Positions 1-7,085 of a stretch of DNA of 10,177 nucleotides are shown here, one piece after another. Every line of letters begins with the position of its first letter. Position 1 is the stretch's first letter. Source of the stretch: Xanthobacteraceae bacterium (GTDB lineage: Bacteria > Pseudomonadota > Alphaproteobacteria > Rhizobiales > Xanthobacteraceae); NCBI GenBank assembly GCA_030037185.1, contig JASHRR010001398.1, forward strand, positions 1 to 10,177, written 5' to 3'. Both the position numbers and the translations under genes were made by a program. Under the pieces are notes generated by a model that saw only the letters and a list, made by a program, of their open reading frames with translations, was not told where the DNA came from and ran no database searches.

Positions 1-144
1 AAAACCACACCGCCGGCCCAACCAAGAAATTGCGATGCGCAAACGCTGGGCTGCTCCCACCTGCCTCCCAAGCAAATCGAAGGCCGGAAACACACCACAC
101 TCGATCCCAGCCCGCCATACTTGAGAAATACTAGCGAGTAGGAG

Positions 145-491
145 TTGCCCAACTGCATGAGGAGGGCGCAAGCACAAGCTCTCTCGGCCAAAGCTTCGAC
201 CCTTGCTGATGTCGCCATGAAGCGCTTGGAAGAACAGGGTGTGGTCGAGCGCGTGGTCGCTCCTGATGCCGATGACGCTACCGCTGAGGAAGCCCTGCGG
301 GAAGCAGTCAAGTTGGCCCTTGGCCCCCGGGGAACGTCAGGCATCGAGTTGCTGCCGCTCGGCTGGTGCTGACCTACTCGAAACCACCGCCCCAGCCAGC
401 CGTCGCCGGGGCGCAGGGCCTTCCAACTGGAGACTTGTGGCGGCCCAGTTGGGAGGGGCAACCAAAACCCACACCCCTTGCCGCTAACTAA
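145..491 (+). pseudogene. Small hypothetical protein gene, broken by a +1 frameshift near 330
   Basis: The first frame starts at TTG 145 or, more likely, ATG 157, with GGAG at 141-144. It reads as a helix-rich, Ala/Glu-rich protein (KRLEEQGVVERVV, then EEALREAVKLALGP) up to about base 327. After the run of five C and four G at 324-332, that frame gives only an unconvincing tail and stops at 372. The frame one base back (codons from 330) continues in a natural way with GNVRHRVAAARLVLTYSKPP, then a Pro-rich tail, and stops at TAA 489-491. Removing one base from the run would give a single protein of about 111 aa. The AAARLVL-Y-KP stretch resembles small helical proteins of rhizobial accessory regions, but I cannot name the family. 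A sequencing error in the homopolymer would explain the break equally well. No function is proposed. Confidence 0.5.
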
Positions 492-532
492 GACGCCCCC
501 CAGGGGACCTTTGCCAGCGAGGGGCGCTATAT

Positions 533-576
533 GGGACCCGATTTCTTGGGGAAGGCGCACGCTGTGCTCGGGTCCC
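533..576. repeat. Perfect 9-bp inverted repeat with 26-base loop
   Basis: GGGACCCGA (533-541) pairs exactly with TCGGGTCCC (568-576). The stretch is flanked by a near-perfect direct repeat, AGGGGACCTTTG (502-513) and AGGGGAACCTTTG (587-599). It lies between the end of the broken small gene and the 3' end of the sensor kinase, with no ORF of its own. It could be a transcription terminator region shared by convergent genes, a small structured RNA or the scar of a small mobile repeat. There is no T-tract directly after either arm, so a classical intrinsic terminator is not well supported. Confidence 0.4.
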
Positions 577-645
577 TCGGGGCTTTAGGGGAACCTTTGA
601 AATTGCTCTATTGAAAAGTCGATAAATCGATTCAACGTAGGAGGC

Positions 646-2463
646 TCACGGGCCCTCTCTCAACCCCTCGTGTTGAGAGACCGGAAGCGAAATGGTGCAG
701 CGTACGCCATCCGCTTCCAAGGTGAACATCGTTTGCGCGTCAAATTGATAGGGGAGCGCCCGCTCAATCAGCTCTCTGCCTTGCCCGATGCCATGGGACA
801 GGGGCGGCATCTCCACGCCGCTTTCCTTCCAATCGAGATGAAGCCAGGGCTTGCCACCTTCTCCCATGGCTTCCAGCCACCATCGGACGGCAAGATGCGC
901 CGTCGGCTGCTTAAGCGCGCCGTGTTTGACCGCATTGGTCATAAGCTCGTGCAAGACCATCGCAAGGGTCTGGACTGTACCGGAACGCAGCCGTACGCCT
1001 TTCGGCCCGTCAAGCCTAACCGACCCGTTCTCTGCCACACGAATGGACTGCGCGGCTAACTCGGTCTCGATCAGCTCGTTGAAGGTGACGCGGTCGTTCT
1101 CCTTCATACGGAAGAGGAGCCCCTGCACGCGGCCCAGAGCTTCGATACGATCGCGAAAGCTCGCTCTGAAGTCGTCGAATGTCTTGCTCGTTCTCAATAT
1201 CCTTTCGACTGTCGCGCTCACTACGCTCATGAGATTGCGTGTGCGATGCTGGAGTTCTGCAACGACCACCCTGAGACGCTTCTCGCTCTCGTGCATCGCC
1301 AACTCAGCATTTTTCGCGGCCGTGATGTTGCGCGTGATGCCAACGAGTTTGGCGCGGCTGCTTTCGACAACGAGGTGCCCGGTCCAATGAACCCAGACGG
1401 TTTCGCCCGTGGTTGGATTGATCAAACGTTGTTCGACGTCGTGGAGCGGCCTGCCCTCTAGCATCGCTTCATAGGCGGCCTTGACACGGGGCAGGTCTTC
1501 GGGATGTGCCAGCGCGACGCGCTCGTGGTCGGCTGGCGGCAGGTCGAACCCGATAGCCGAACGCGGGTCGCCGCTGATTTTGATAACGCGCGTGTCGCGG
1601 TCAATTTCCCAGGCGAACTGCCCGGCCGACTGCAGGGCGAGTTCCAGCGTCTCGTTGCTTGTACGTAATGAAGTTTCGACATCCTCCAACTTTGCGAGCG
1701 TCTGACGAAGCGCTTCACCAGCCTTTACGCGCTCGGCCTCGGAGGGGTCGAGAAGCAGCCGCGCCAGGTCGTCGTGCTTTTCGAGCACCGAGAGCATATC
1801 CGGCTCAATGGCTAACTCGGGATGAGTTTGGGTCCAGAAGTGTGCAGTGCGGACGAAGGCGAGAAACACTGTAACGATCTCGAACGTGCCGTTGCCGACC
1901 GCCCGCTGCACGGCTTGGCGGGCGCGCTCCCATTTGCGCGGTTCAAGAAAGATGATCGTTAGGGCATCGAGCAGGTCATATTCCGCTTGGGTGCCGGGCG
2001 CGGGAATGTCCATCGGCTCCTCGTGACTTTCTAGACGAGCAAATAAAGCCGCGAGTGCGTTCTCGTCTGGCAGGGGGCGCTGCAAGAGTGTGATGACTTG
2101 CTCGATGGTCTGGGGTCTGACCTTCGGATCGCCTGCCGGCCGGCCTTCGCCGATCAAAAGCCCGACGTGACGGACAATGGCGTAGCGAACCTCACAGAAG
2201 CGCGAGAGATGGACGAACAGCCGTTCCTTGAAGAGAGACGGCAACGGGCTGTAAACGTAGGCGGACTTAGCGAACGCCCACAGGCCCTCGATCAACCCAG
2301 GGGCTGCAGACGCTGAACAAAAGAAGTTCGGCATGATGCCGAAACAGCCGGAGACTTCGCGTTCAAAAGCGGCTCTGGCGTCTATTGTGATGGCGACGTC
2401 TGACCCTGCTCGATCCGGCATTTGGCGCGCTCCATTCGCCTCAATGGAGACGGGCGTCCGCAT
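646..2463 (-). CDS. HWE-family sensor histidine kinase with AhpD-like N-terminus and PAS domain
   Basis: Cytoplasmic-looking sensor kinase of 605 codons with no membrane segment. Residues about 33-112 resemble an AhpD/carboxymuconolactone-decarboxylase-like helical domain (FCEVRY-IVRHVG at 89-101). Residues about 270-385 form a PAS domain ending in the usual WVHWTGH and GITRNIT elements. The kinase core follows: phosphoacceptor H406 in ELQHRTRNLM, N-box HELMTNAVKHGAL (505-517, Asn510), the family-defining W-x-E in LDWKESG (W545, E547), and a G-box near 558-565. HWE kinases signal to response regulators, often in the alphaproteobacterial general stress response or light sensing; no regulator is encoded here, so the partner is unknown. 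The start is uncertain: ATG 2463 has no clear ribosome site, while ATG 2421 (residue 15) has GGAG eight bases upstream and would give 591 aa. It is transcribed alone, with no adjoining gene on its strand. Confidence 0.9.
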   Translation of the reverse strand: MRTPVSIEANGARQMPDRAGSDVAITIDARAAFEREVSGCFGIMPNFFCSASAAPGLIEGLWAFAKSAYVYSPLPSLFKERLFVHLSRFCEVRYAIVRHVGLLIGEGRPAGDPKVRPQTIEQVITLLQRPLPDENALAALFARLESHEEPMDIPAPGTQAEYDLLDALTIIFLEPRKWERARQAVQRAVGNGTFEIVTVFLAFVRTAHFWTQTHPELAIEPDMLSVLEKHDDLARLLLDPSEAERVKAGEALRQTLAKLEDVETSLRTSNETLELALQSAGQFAWEIDRDTRVIKISGDPRSAIGFDLPPADHERVALAHPEDLPRVKAAYEAMLEGRPLHDVEQRLINPTTGETVWVHWTGHLVVESSRAKLVGITRNITAAKNAELAMHESEKRLRVVVAELQHRTRNLMSVVSATVERILRTSKTFDDFRASFRDRIEALGRVQGLLFRMKENDRVTFNELIETELAAQSIRVAENGSVRLDGPKGVRLRSGTVQTLAMVLHELMTNAVKHGALKQPTAHLAVRWWLEAMGEGGKPWLHLDWKESGVEMPPLSHGIGQGRELIERALPYQFDAQTMFTLEADGVRCTISLPVSQHEGLREGP

Positions 2464-2858
2464 GTCAAGATCGGTGGGTTCGTCCGAGGCAGTTAGAGAG
2501 GCGTCGGGCCTTTACTGTGTGCAATCCAGAGGTTTTCTTTCTGTCGTGCGACACCGCTGCTGACAGCCGGGGGAAGTGTTTGCGGCCTTTACGCCCACTT
2601 CTTTTAAATCGCCCTTGCCGGAAGGGCCGGCTGGGCACTCGCGAGATGAGGCGCCATCCGATAGCGCAAGCATGTTTTCAGGAGGCAAGCCTGCGACTTG
2701 CATCCCGGGAAGTCTTGTCATCACAGGACCTCGGATAGGCAACAGTGAAAGCTCCTGCAAGCTATCGGCGCATCTTCCCGGAATGCGGGGCGACGGGAGT
2801 TGCAAAGACAACCAGGGGTTAGCATTCACGGTTTAATGGTTCTAGGACGATTTTCCTC
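2464..2858. other. Intergenic stretch without a supported gene
   Basis: About 395 bases upstream of the kinase. Both strands are open over roughly 250-300 bases (2512-2829 on -, 2576-2836 on +), but both frames use mixed third-position bases, lack convincing start signals (GTG starts) and read as Ser/Gly/Pro-rich sequence without a recognisable domain. A short hairpin, GCCCTT-GCCGG-AAGGGC, lies at 2611-2627. The kinase promoter should be here, but I see no convincing -35/-10 pair and no GGAAC-N16/17-CGTT element for an EcfG-type sigma factor on its strand. Confidence 0.5.
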
Positions 2859-3093
2859 TCAAGGGCCGTTCTCGGAGGGCAGGACCCAGCCCTCGACCGC
2901 CGGTTCAATCTCGCCATCGAGCACCGAACTCGGCAATTCGCCGTCGGGCGCGCGGTGGGCAGCGTTCACCACCAATGATGGTCTCAGGAACATTGTCGCT
3001 GCGATGATAGCGCATGTAGCAAACTGCCTGTCCGGGGCTTCCAGCAATCCACTCCTTGCACAGTGTTGAGCCCCAGGAAAACGCCTGCTCCGG
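2859..3093 (-). pseudogene. Probable decayed small Cys-containing protein gene (coding pieces in two frames)
   Basis: Reading the - strand, the frame open from 3093 to the TGA at 2905 encodes LCKEWIAGSPGQAVCYMRYH followed by RSDNVPETIIGGERCPP. This is a compact, protein-like stretch with three cysteines but no start codon before the upstream in-frame TGA at 3094-3096. From about 2950 another frame takes over as the more protein-like one (APDGELPSSVLDGEIEPAV, then GWVLPSENGP) and stops at 2859-2861. Just upstream, a third frame carries a hydrophobic piece (IWLTGAGVFLGLNTVQG) that could be what remains of a signal peptide. The pattern fits a short exported protein that has suffered at least one, probably two, frameshifts. 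It is not clearly homologous to the four-cysteine proteins in this window. Confidence is limited because no single intact frame can be shown. Confidence 0.35.
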
Positions 3094-3280
3094 TCAGCCA
3101 AATGCATGAGCTTGATGCGCGAGGTGCGCACTTCCGGAGCGCGGTCGAGGCGAAGCAATTTGCCCCATTCTCCCGGCGCGCAATAACGCGGCGGTCCTGG
3201 TGGAGGATGTGGTGAGTGAGATCGAAGGGCTTTTGGGCCGGAAACCTTAAGGGCACCTTTAGGTGTGCGGATCGCTTGCG

Positions 3281-3589
3281 TTAGTTCCTGTAGAAACAGA
3301 AGGTGTCGACATCTACCTCCCAATCGCGATTAGGCCATGGCAGTCCGTTTCGAGAAAATTGGGCGTAGGTTTCGGCGCTGATTTCCCACTCGTTGCTCAC
3401 GCAGATGTCGGCCCCTATCGGCACCTCCATCTCCATCGGCATTCCGTAGGGGGACACCCCAGTATGCCGGCCTCCATTCGGAAAGGCGATGCATTCGGTC
3501 CACTTCGGCCGCAGGCAGGTTTCAGAAGACGCATGCGAGGCAACGATCATCGCAACAGCGACCGTCGCTGCCGACACCAAGTTCAACAT
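3281..3589 (-). CDS. Small secreted four-cysteine protein, copy 1
   Basis: A 102-aa protein with a signal peptide (hydrophobic residues 4-18, likely cleaved near ASHA-SSE) and a mature domain of about 80 residues. The four cysteines at 25, 33, 63 and 98 would allow two disulfides in the periplasm or outside. The start ATG at 3589 is preceded by AGGAG at good spacing. It is paralogous to the protein at 9237-9533: from the first cysteine the two align without gaps over 78 residues, 44 identical, including AFPNGGRHTG, DICV-NE-EI, RNG-PWPN-DW and VD-FCF. I recognise no named domain. It follows the NHL propeller gene on the same strand after 126 bases that contain a strong hairpin, so it may be co-transcribed with it at a different level. 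Function unknown; the conserved Trp/Pro/Asn/Gly core looks like a folded extracellular domain, not a toxin or enzyme I can name. Confidence 0.8.
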   Translation of the reverse strand: MLNLVSAATVAVAMIVASHASSETCLRPKWTECIAFPNGGRHTGVSPYGMPMEMEVPIGADICVSNEWEISAETYAQFSRNGLPWPNRDWEVDVDTFCFYRN

Positions 3590-3630
3590 GCCCGCTCCTG
3601 CGAAATGCCTCGCGTGGTTTGCAAGGAAAT

Positions 3631-3653
3631 GCCCCGGCGGGCGCCGCCGGGGC
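3631..3653 (-). terminator. Strong GC hairpin between propeller gene and small secreted gene
   Basis: GCCCCGGCGG (3631-3640) and CCGCCGGGGC (3644-3653) form a perfect 10-bp stem with a three-base loop. On the - strand it lies 63 bases after the stop of the propeller gene and 42 bases before the start of the small gene. It is followed by ATTTCC, not a long T run, so it is either a weak intrinsic terminator that lowers read-through or an RNA-stabilising stem at a processed 3' end. Confidence 0.5.
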
Positions 3654-3715
3654 TGATGACGTTAATTCATTTGCGGGCGTGAACCGCGAAGGCAAGTATC
3701 GTCAGGCTCGCAACA

Positions 3716-4915
3716 TCAGCTGCTGCGCTTCGGCCAGATCACGCCCTGATCGCCAGCCTTCACCATGCCGATGCCTTTATAGTTGAACTTCTGAACGCGT
3801 TTGCCCTCGTAGGTCTCTGTCGTATAGATGTTGCCCTTGGAATCGGTCGCGATCGAGTGCACGCCGAAGAACTCGCTCGGCTGGCGCCCGCCGCGGCCGA
3901 ACGTCGTCAGCTCCGTCATGGTGTCGCGGCGGACGATGCGCACGCGCTCGTTCTGACCATCGGTGAGGTACATGTATCGCTGCTCGGGGTCCTTGGAGAA
4001 GGCAATCTCCCAGGTCGAGCCCGACGCCAATGTGTCCTTCGCAAAGAACTGCTCCTTCACGAATGTGCCGTCGGTGTGGAAGACCTGAACGCGATCATGT
4101 TGGCGGTCGCAGACATAGAGAAGACCGTCATTTGCCAGCGCAACGCAGTGGACCGGGCTGCGAAACTGCTGCAACGCCGCCGCTTTGGGATTATAAGGTC
4201 CCTCCGGGTCGTCGTTGGGCTTGTTGCCGTAGGCGCCCCACCAGCGCTTGATCTTGCCGGTATCGGGGTCCACCACCGCCACGCGCCGGTTGCGATAGCC
4301 ATCCGCGACAAAGGCTTCGTTGGATTTCGGATCGACATAGATTTGCGCGGCGCGCCCGAAATTCTCCGGATCGTTGCTGCCGGCGTTCTTGCCCTGGTGA
4401 CCGGACTGCATCAGGAACTTGCCGTCCTTCGTGAATTTGAGGATTTGGGCATCCTTGGCGCCGTTGCCGCCGAGCCAGACATTGCCTTTGTAGTCCACAT
4501 GGATGCCATGCATCGACTCCGGCCAGTCGTAGCCCTCGCCCTTGCCACCCCAGGCGTGGATCACGTCGCCCGCCTGGTTGAAGGCAATCACCGGCGGCGC
4601 GCTCCGGCAGCAAATCGCAACGGGAGGATTGAGTTCGGCGCCTTTTTCGTTGTTGTTTAACGTCGCGCCGCCGCGATGAACGATCCAGACGTTATCTTGG
4701 TCGTCGATCGAAACTCCGATCGTCATGCCGAGCAGCGCCTCATTGGGCAACGGCTTCGGCCAGAACGGATCAACCTCGAAGATCGGCGCTTCGACCATCG
4801 CTTCCTGCGCGGTCGCGGCCGGCTGCAATATCCACACGCCGGCACCGAAGCCGATGATGCCTGCAGCCAACGCTACGCTGCAAAGAAGATTCCGCTGTTT
4901 TGCACGTTTAATCAT
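3716..4915 (-). CDS. Secreted NHL-type beta-propeller protein, copy 1 (PAL-like)
   Basis: A 399-aa exported protein. The signal peptide covers about residues 1-37 (basic start, hydrophobic 11-30, cleavage near ATAQ). NHL-like propeller repeats follow, each with the D-x-x-G-N-x-[WY] pattern (DDQDNVW, DYKGNVW, DSKGNIY), plus HGIHVD, ADGYRNRRV, VCDRQHDRVQVF and LTDGQNERVRI. The family is usually annotated as 6-bladed propeller or peptidyl-alpha-hydroxyglycine amidating-lyase-like; no mono-oxygenase partner domain is encoded here, so lyase activity is unproven. Start chosen at ATG 4915 because GGAGG sits six bases upstream; an in-frame GTG at 4945 would place that site inside the gene. It is paralogous to the protein at 5895-7085, about 78% identical over the 100-residue block beginning HGIHVDYKGNVW. 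Cysteines in ICCR, VHC and VCDRQ are shared by both. It lies downstream of the 196-aa gene on the same strand after 185 bases containing a 12-bp palindrome. Confidence 0.9.
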   Translation of the reverse strand: MIKRAKQRNLLCSVALAAGIIGFGAGVWILQPAATAQEAMVEAPIFEVDPFWPKPLPNEALLGMTIGVSIDDQDNVWIVHRGGATLNNNEKGAELNPPVAICCRSAPPVIAFNQAGDVIHAWGGKGEGYDWPESMHGIHVDYKGNVWLGGNGAKDAQILKFTKDGKFLMQSGHQGKNAGSNDPENFGRAAQIYVDPKSNEAFVADGYRNRRVAVVDPDTGKIKRWWGAYGNKPNDDPEGPYNPKAAALQQFRSPVHCVALANDGLLYVCDRQHDRVQVFHTDGTFVKEQFFAKDTLASGSTWEIAFSKDPEQRYMYLTDGQNERVRIVRRDTMTELTTFGRGGRQPSEFFGVHSIATDSKGNIYTTETYEGKRVQKFNYKGIGMVKAGDQGVIWPKRSS

Positions 4916-4976
4916 TCGCTTCCTCCCTACCTCCTTCGTCACCACCCGGACGCACGAAGCTTCACTGACGGTCCCC

Positions 4977-4988
4977 CGGTCATGACCG
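4977..4988. promoter_or_regulatory. Perfect 12-bp palindrome upstream of propeller copy 1
   Basis: CGGTCATGACCG is exactly self-complementary and lies 61 bases before the propeller start codon, in the gap between it and the 196-aa gene. Size and symmetry suit a dimeric repressor or activator site, or an internal promoter operator, but no second copy is seen elsewhere in the window and the match may be by chance. Confidence 0.3.
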
Positions 4989-5028
4989 CTTGTCCCATCC
5001 CGATCAATCGGTGCCCATCCCCAACCCT

Positions 5029-5050
5029 CCCCGCTCGCGGTGACGCGGGG
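5029..5050. repeat. Short GC inverted repeat in intergenic gap
   Basis: CCCCGC (5029-5034) and GCGGGG (5045-5050) are separated by ten bases, about 50 bases downstream of the 196-aa gene stop on the - strand. The surrounding CCAACCCTCCCC context resembles common intergenic repeats of Bradyrhizobium-type genomes (from memory). It could act as a transcription-slowing stem between the two genes; no T-tract follows. Confidence 0.3.
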
Positions 5051-5100
5051 GCCCAGGACGAGCCCTGGCGATCACGGGGTCCCTCTCCCACGCCACAAAT

Positions 5101-5691
5101 TCACCATTCACGCCGCACGAATTCCAGGCCGAGCTCCTTCTTTGCCCACAGCACCATCGGCATGCTGTTGAGGAACGACAGGACAGCCGGCGTAACGGCG
5201 TTCGGATCGGCGTTGCCGAGCGAGGCGACGGCCACGACCACGTCGCACTCGTCGTTGAACGCGACCGACAGCATGTGCTCGTTCGGCTTTTCGTCAGACA
5301 CCAGATAGGCCCGGCTGAGGCCTCGCATCCAGCCGATTTTCACTGGGCTGCCGGGGGCGAGGGGCTTCACTTTCGGGCTGAGGAGATCCGTGTCGGCGAC
5401 GCGCTCGAGTTCGTTGTCGTCGGATACGCCGGTCGAGCAATTGCAGAAACCGATCTTCGGCCGGATGAACACCTCAATCTTGACGCCGCAATCCGCCGGC
5501 ATGCACACGAATGCTTTGCCGGTTCCCCACTGGTCCTGCAAGAACGGCCACTTGGTCTCGGTCCAGACCGGCTCGATAGCGGGAGACGCGGTGGCGCCCG
5601 GACGAGCCGGCGCCCAAACCCCCCATACGGCCGCGGAGCCCGCGACGACGACCGCTGCCGCGAGCCCGATCGCAAACGGCGCCCGATTCAT
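5101..5691 (-). CDS. Uncharacterised exported or membrane-anchored Cys-containing protein
   Basis: A 196-aa protein. A hydrophobic segment at residues 7-26 is a signal peptide or N-terminal anchor, followed by an Ala/Pro linker (27-40) and a soluble domain of about 150 residues outside the cytoplasm. The domain opens with WPFLQDQWGTGKAFVC and contains five cysteines (63, 68, 83, 85, 149), including C-x4-C and the tight CNC at 83-85 in KIGFCNCSTGVSDDNELER. Such clustering suggests disulfides or metal binding. I believe this belongs to a conserved uncharacterised family of Bradyrhizobium-type genomes, but I have no name or function for it. The start ATG 5691 has GGAGG about eight bases upstream and overlaps the stop of a possible 26-codon ORF (ATGA). 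It lies between the two paralogous propeller genes on the same strand, which suggests a joint envelope role. Confidence 0.8.
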   Translation of the reverse strand: MNRAPFAIGLAAAVVVAGSAAVWGVWAPARPGATASPAIEPVWTETKWPFLQDQWGTGKAFVCMPADCGVKIEVFIRPKIGFCNCSTGVSDDNELERVADTDLLSPKVKPLAPGSPVKIGWMRGLSRAYLVSDEKPNEHMLSVAFNDECDVVVAVASLGNADPNAVTPAVLSFLNSMPMVLWAKKELGLEFVRREW

Positions 5692-5768
5692 GTGACCGCC
5701 CTCCTTCCGACATCCACCAGCATCTGCATTGCCTTCTCGTGCTCTCGAATGAAGTCAAATCGCTTCAT
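5688..5768 (-). CDS. Possible 26-codon ORF translationally coupled to the 196-aa gene
   Basis: On the - strand, ATG 5768 opens MKRFDFIREHEKAMQMLVDV, then GRRAVT, and its TGA overlaps the ATG of the 196-aa gene in an ATGA arrangement. That overlap is typical of translational coupling, and the peptide has an ordinary charged helical composition. The ribosome site is weak (AGG seven bases upstream), and the ribosome site for the following gene lies inside this ORF. It could be a leader peptide, a real small protein or a chance frame. Confidence 0.3.
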   Translation of the reverse strand: MKRFDFIREHEKAMQMLVDVGRRAVT

Positions 5769-5894
5769 CCGGAAGCCTGACAGATGCGCCCACCGATTCC
5801 TGGCCTCGCTTGGTCCCGCCGAGTTCGGCTGCTACATCGAACGGGAAAACAGGCAGGTGCGCCGGCATTTCCGGTTACGGCCTATCGCCTGCAC

Positions 5895-7085
5895 TCATGT
5901 GCGGCGCGGCCACGGCACACCCTGATACCCGCGCGCCTGAGAAGCGATGCCCTTGTATATGAACTTCTGAATGCGCTTACCCTCATAAGTCTCAGTAGTA
6001 TAAAGATTGCCCTTGGAATCCGAGGCAATGCTGTGGACCCCATAGAACTGTCCTGGCTGCCGGCCGCCATCGCCGAATGACGTCAGCTCTTCGAGCGTAT
6101 CGCGCAACAGCACGCGAACACGCTCGTTTTGTCCGTCAGTCAGCAGAATGAAGCGCTGCCGTGGGTCCCGCGAGAACGTGATGTCCCACACCGAACCGGC
6201 GCCCTTAGTGTTTTTCGCGAAGAACGCCTCTTTCACGAACGTCCCGTCGGGGCGAAAGACCTGGATGCGATCGTTTTGGCGGTCACATACGTAAACGAGA
6301 TCATCGACCGACCGCTCAATACAATGCACCGGATTGCGGAATTGCTGGGCTGGTGGAGCAGACGGATCATAGGGCCCCAGATTGGTGTCATCTGGCCGGT
6401 TACCATAGGCGCCCCAATAGCGTTTCATCTTCCCCGTGTCGGCGTCAATGACGGCGACGCGCTTGTTGAGGTAACCGTCGGCGATGAATGCCTCGTTGGT
6501 CTTCGGATCGACCCAAATCTTAGCGACGCGGCCAAAGTTTTCCGTGTCATTGCTCCCTTTGTTGCCGCCGAGATGGCCGACCTGCATGAGGAACTTGCCG
6601 TCATTGGTGAATTTCAGGATATGCGCATCCTTCTCACCGTTACCGCCGATCCACACATTGCCCTTGTAATCGACATGAATGCCGTGGTTGGACTGCGGCC
6701 ACTCATAACCGTCTCCGGGGCCGCCCCACGAGCGTATCAAGTTACCATCTGCGTTGAAGACGAGAACCGGCGGCGCCGTACGGCAGCATTCAGCGATGCC
6801 AAGCTCCGCGCCGCGCTCATTGCGGTTGAGGCCGCTGGCGCCGCGATGGATCGTCCAGATATTGTCCTGATCATCCACCCACACGCCGATCGTCCAGCCG
6901 AGCAGCCAGTTGTTCGGAAGCGGCTTAGGCCACAGAGGATCCACCTCATAGACCGGCGCTTGTACGGTCGAGCCCTGCGCTTCGGCTCGGCGCTGTAAAG
7001 CAACCTGGCCTAGCGCCAATGCGAAAATGCTCGTCGCAAGCACCGCTCCGGTGACAAAAGATCGGCTCCTGAGCAATTGAGTCAT
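5895..7085 (-). CDS. Secreted NHL-type beta-propeller protein, copy 2 (PAL-like)
   Basis: A 396-aa exported protein and first gene of the - strand cluster. Signal peptide residues 1-37 (hydrophobic 11-30, cleavage near AEAQ). The mature part opens with VYEVDPLWPKPLPNNWLLG and carries NHL-like blades: DDQDNIW (71-77), DYKGNVW (139-145), DPKTNEAF (193-200), VCDRQNDRIQVF (266-277), LTDGQNERVRV (315-325) and DSKGNLYTTE (356-365). It ends GYQGVPWPRRT. It shares with copy 1 the CCR-APPV pair (Cys100-Cys101), Cys255 and Cys267. The amidating-lyase-like label comes from fold resemblance, and no substrate can be read from the sequence. The start ATG 7085 has GGGAGG five bases upstream. Compared with copy 1 it is two residues shorter before the Cys pair. 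The stop is followed by about 125 bases before the small coupled ORF and the 196-aa gene. Confidence 0.9.
   Translation of the reverse strand: MTQLLRSRSFVTGAVLATSIFALALGQVALQRRAEAQGSTVQAPVYEVDPLWPKPLPNNWLLGWTIGVWVDDQDNIWTIHRGASGLNRNERGAELGIAECCRTAPPVLVFNADGNLIRSWGGPGDGYEWPQSNHGIHVDYKGNVWIGGNGEKDAHILKFTNDGKFLMQVGHLGGNKGSNDTENFGRVAKIWVDPKTNEAFIADGYLNKRVAVIDADTGKMKRYWGAYGNRPDDTNLGPYDPSAPPAQQFRNPVHCIERSVDDLVYVCDRQNDRIQVFRPDGTFVKEAFFAKNTKGAGSVWDITFSRDPRQRFILLTDGQNERVRVLLRDTLEELTSFGDGGRQPGQFYGVHSIASDSKGNLYTTETYEGKRIQKFIYKGIASQARGYQGVPWPRRT

Noticed and set aside
670..1390. Overlapping + strand frames opposite the sensor kinase
   Set aside because: They are antisense to the catalytic and PAS regions of a well-defined kinase and have no family features.
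3857..4660. Long + strand frame of 267 codons opposite propeller copy 1
   Set aside because: It is antisense to a gene with clear NHL motifs, signal peptide and ribosome site; the matching 289-codon frame opposite copy 2 (6129-6998) reflects the same codon pattern in a paralog, not an independent gene.
4916..4945. Upstream GTG start (4945) for propeller copy 1
   Set aside because: The strong GGAGG ribosome site lies between it and ATG 4915, and the added residues would precede an already complete signal peptide.
6129..6998. Long + strand frame of 289 codons opposite propeller copy 2
   Set aside because: Same reason: high-GC codon bias on the true strand keeps the antisense frame open. No recognisable domain or ribosome site.
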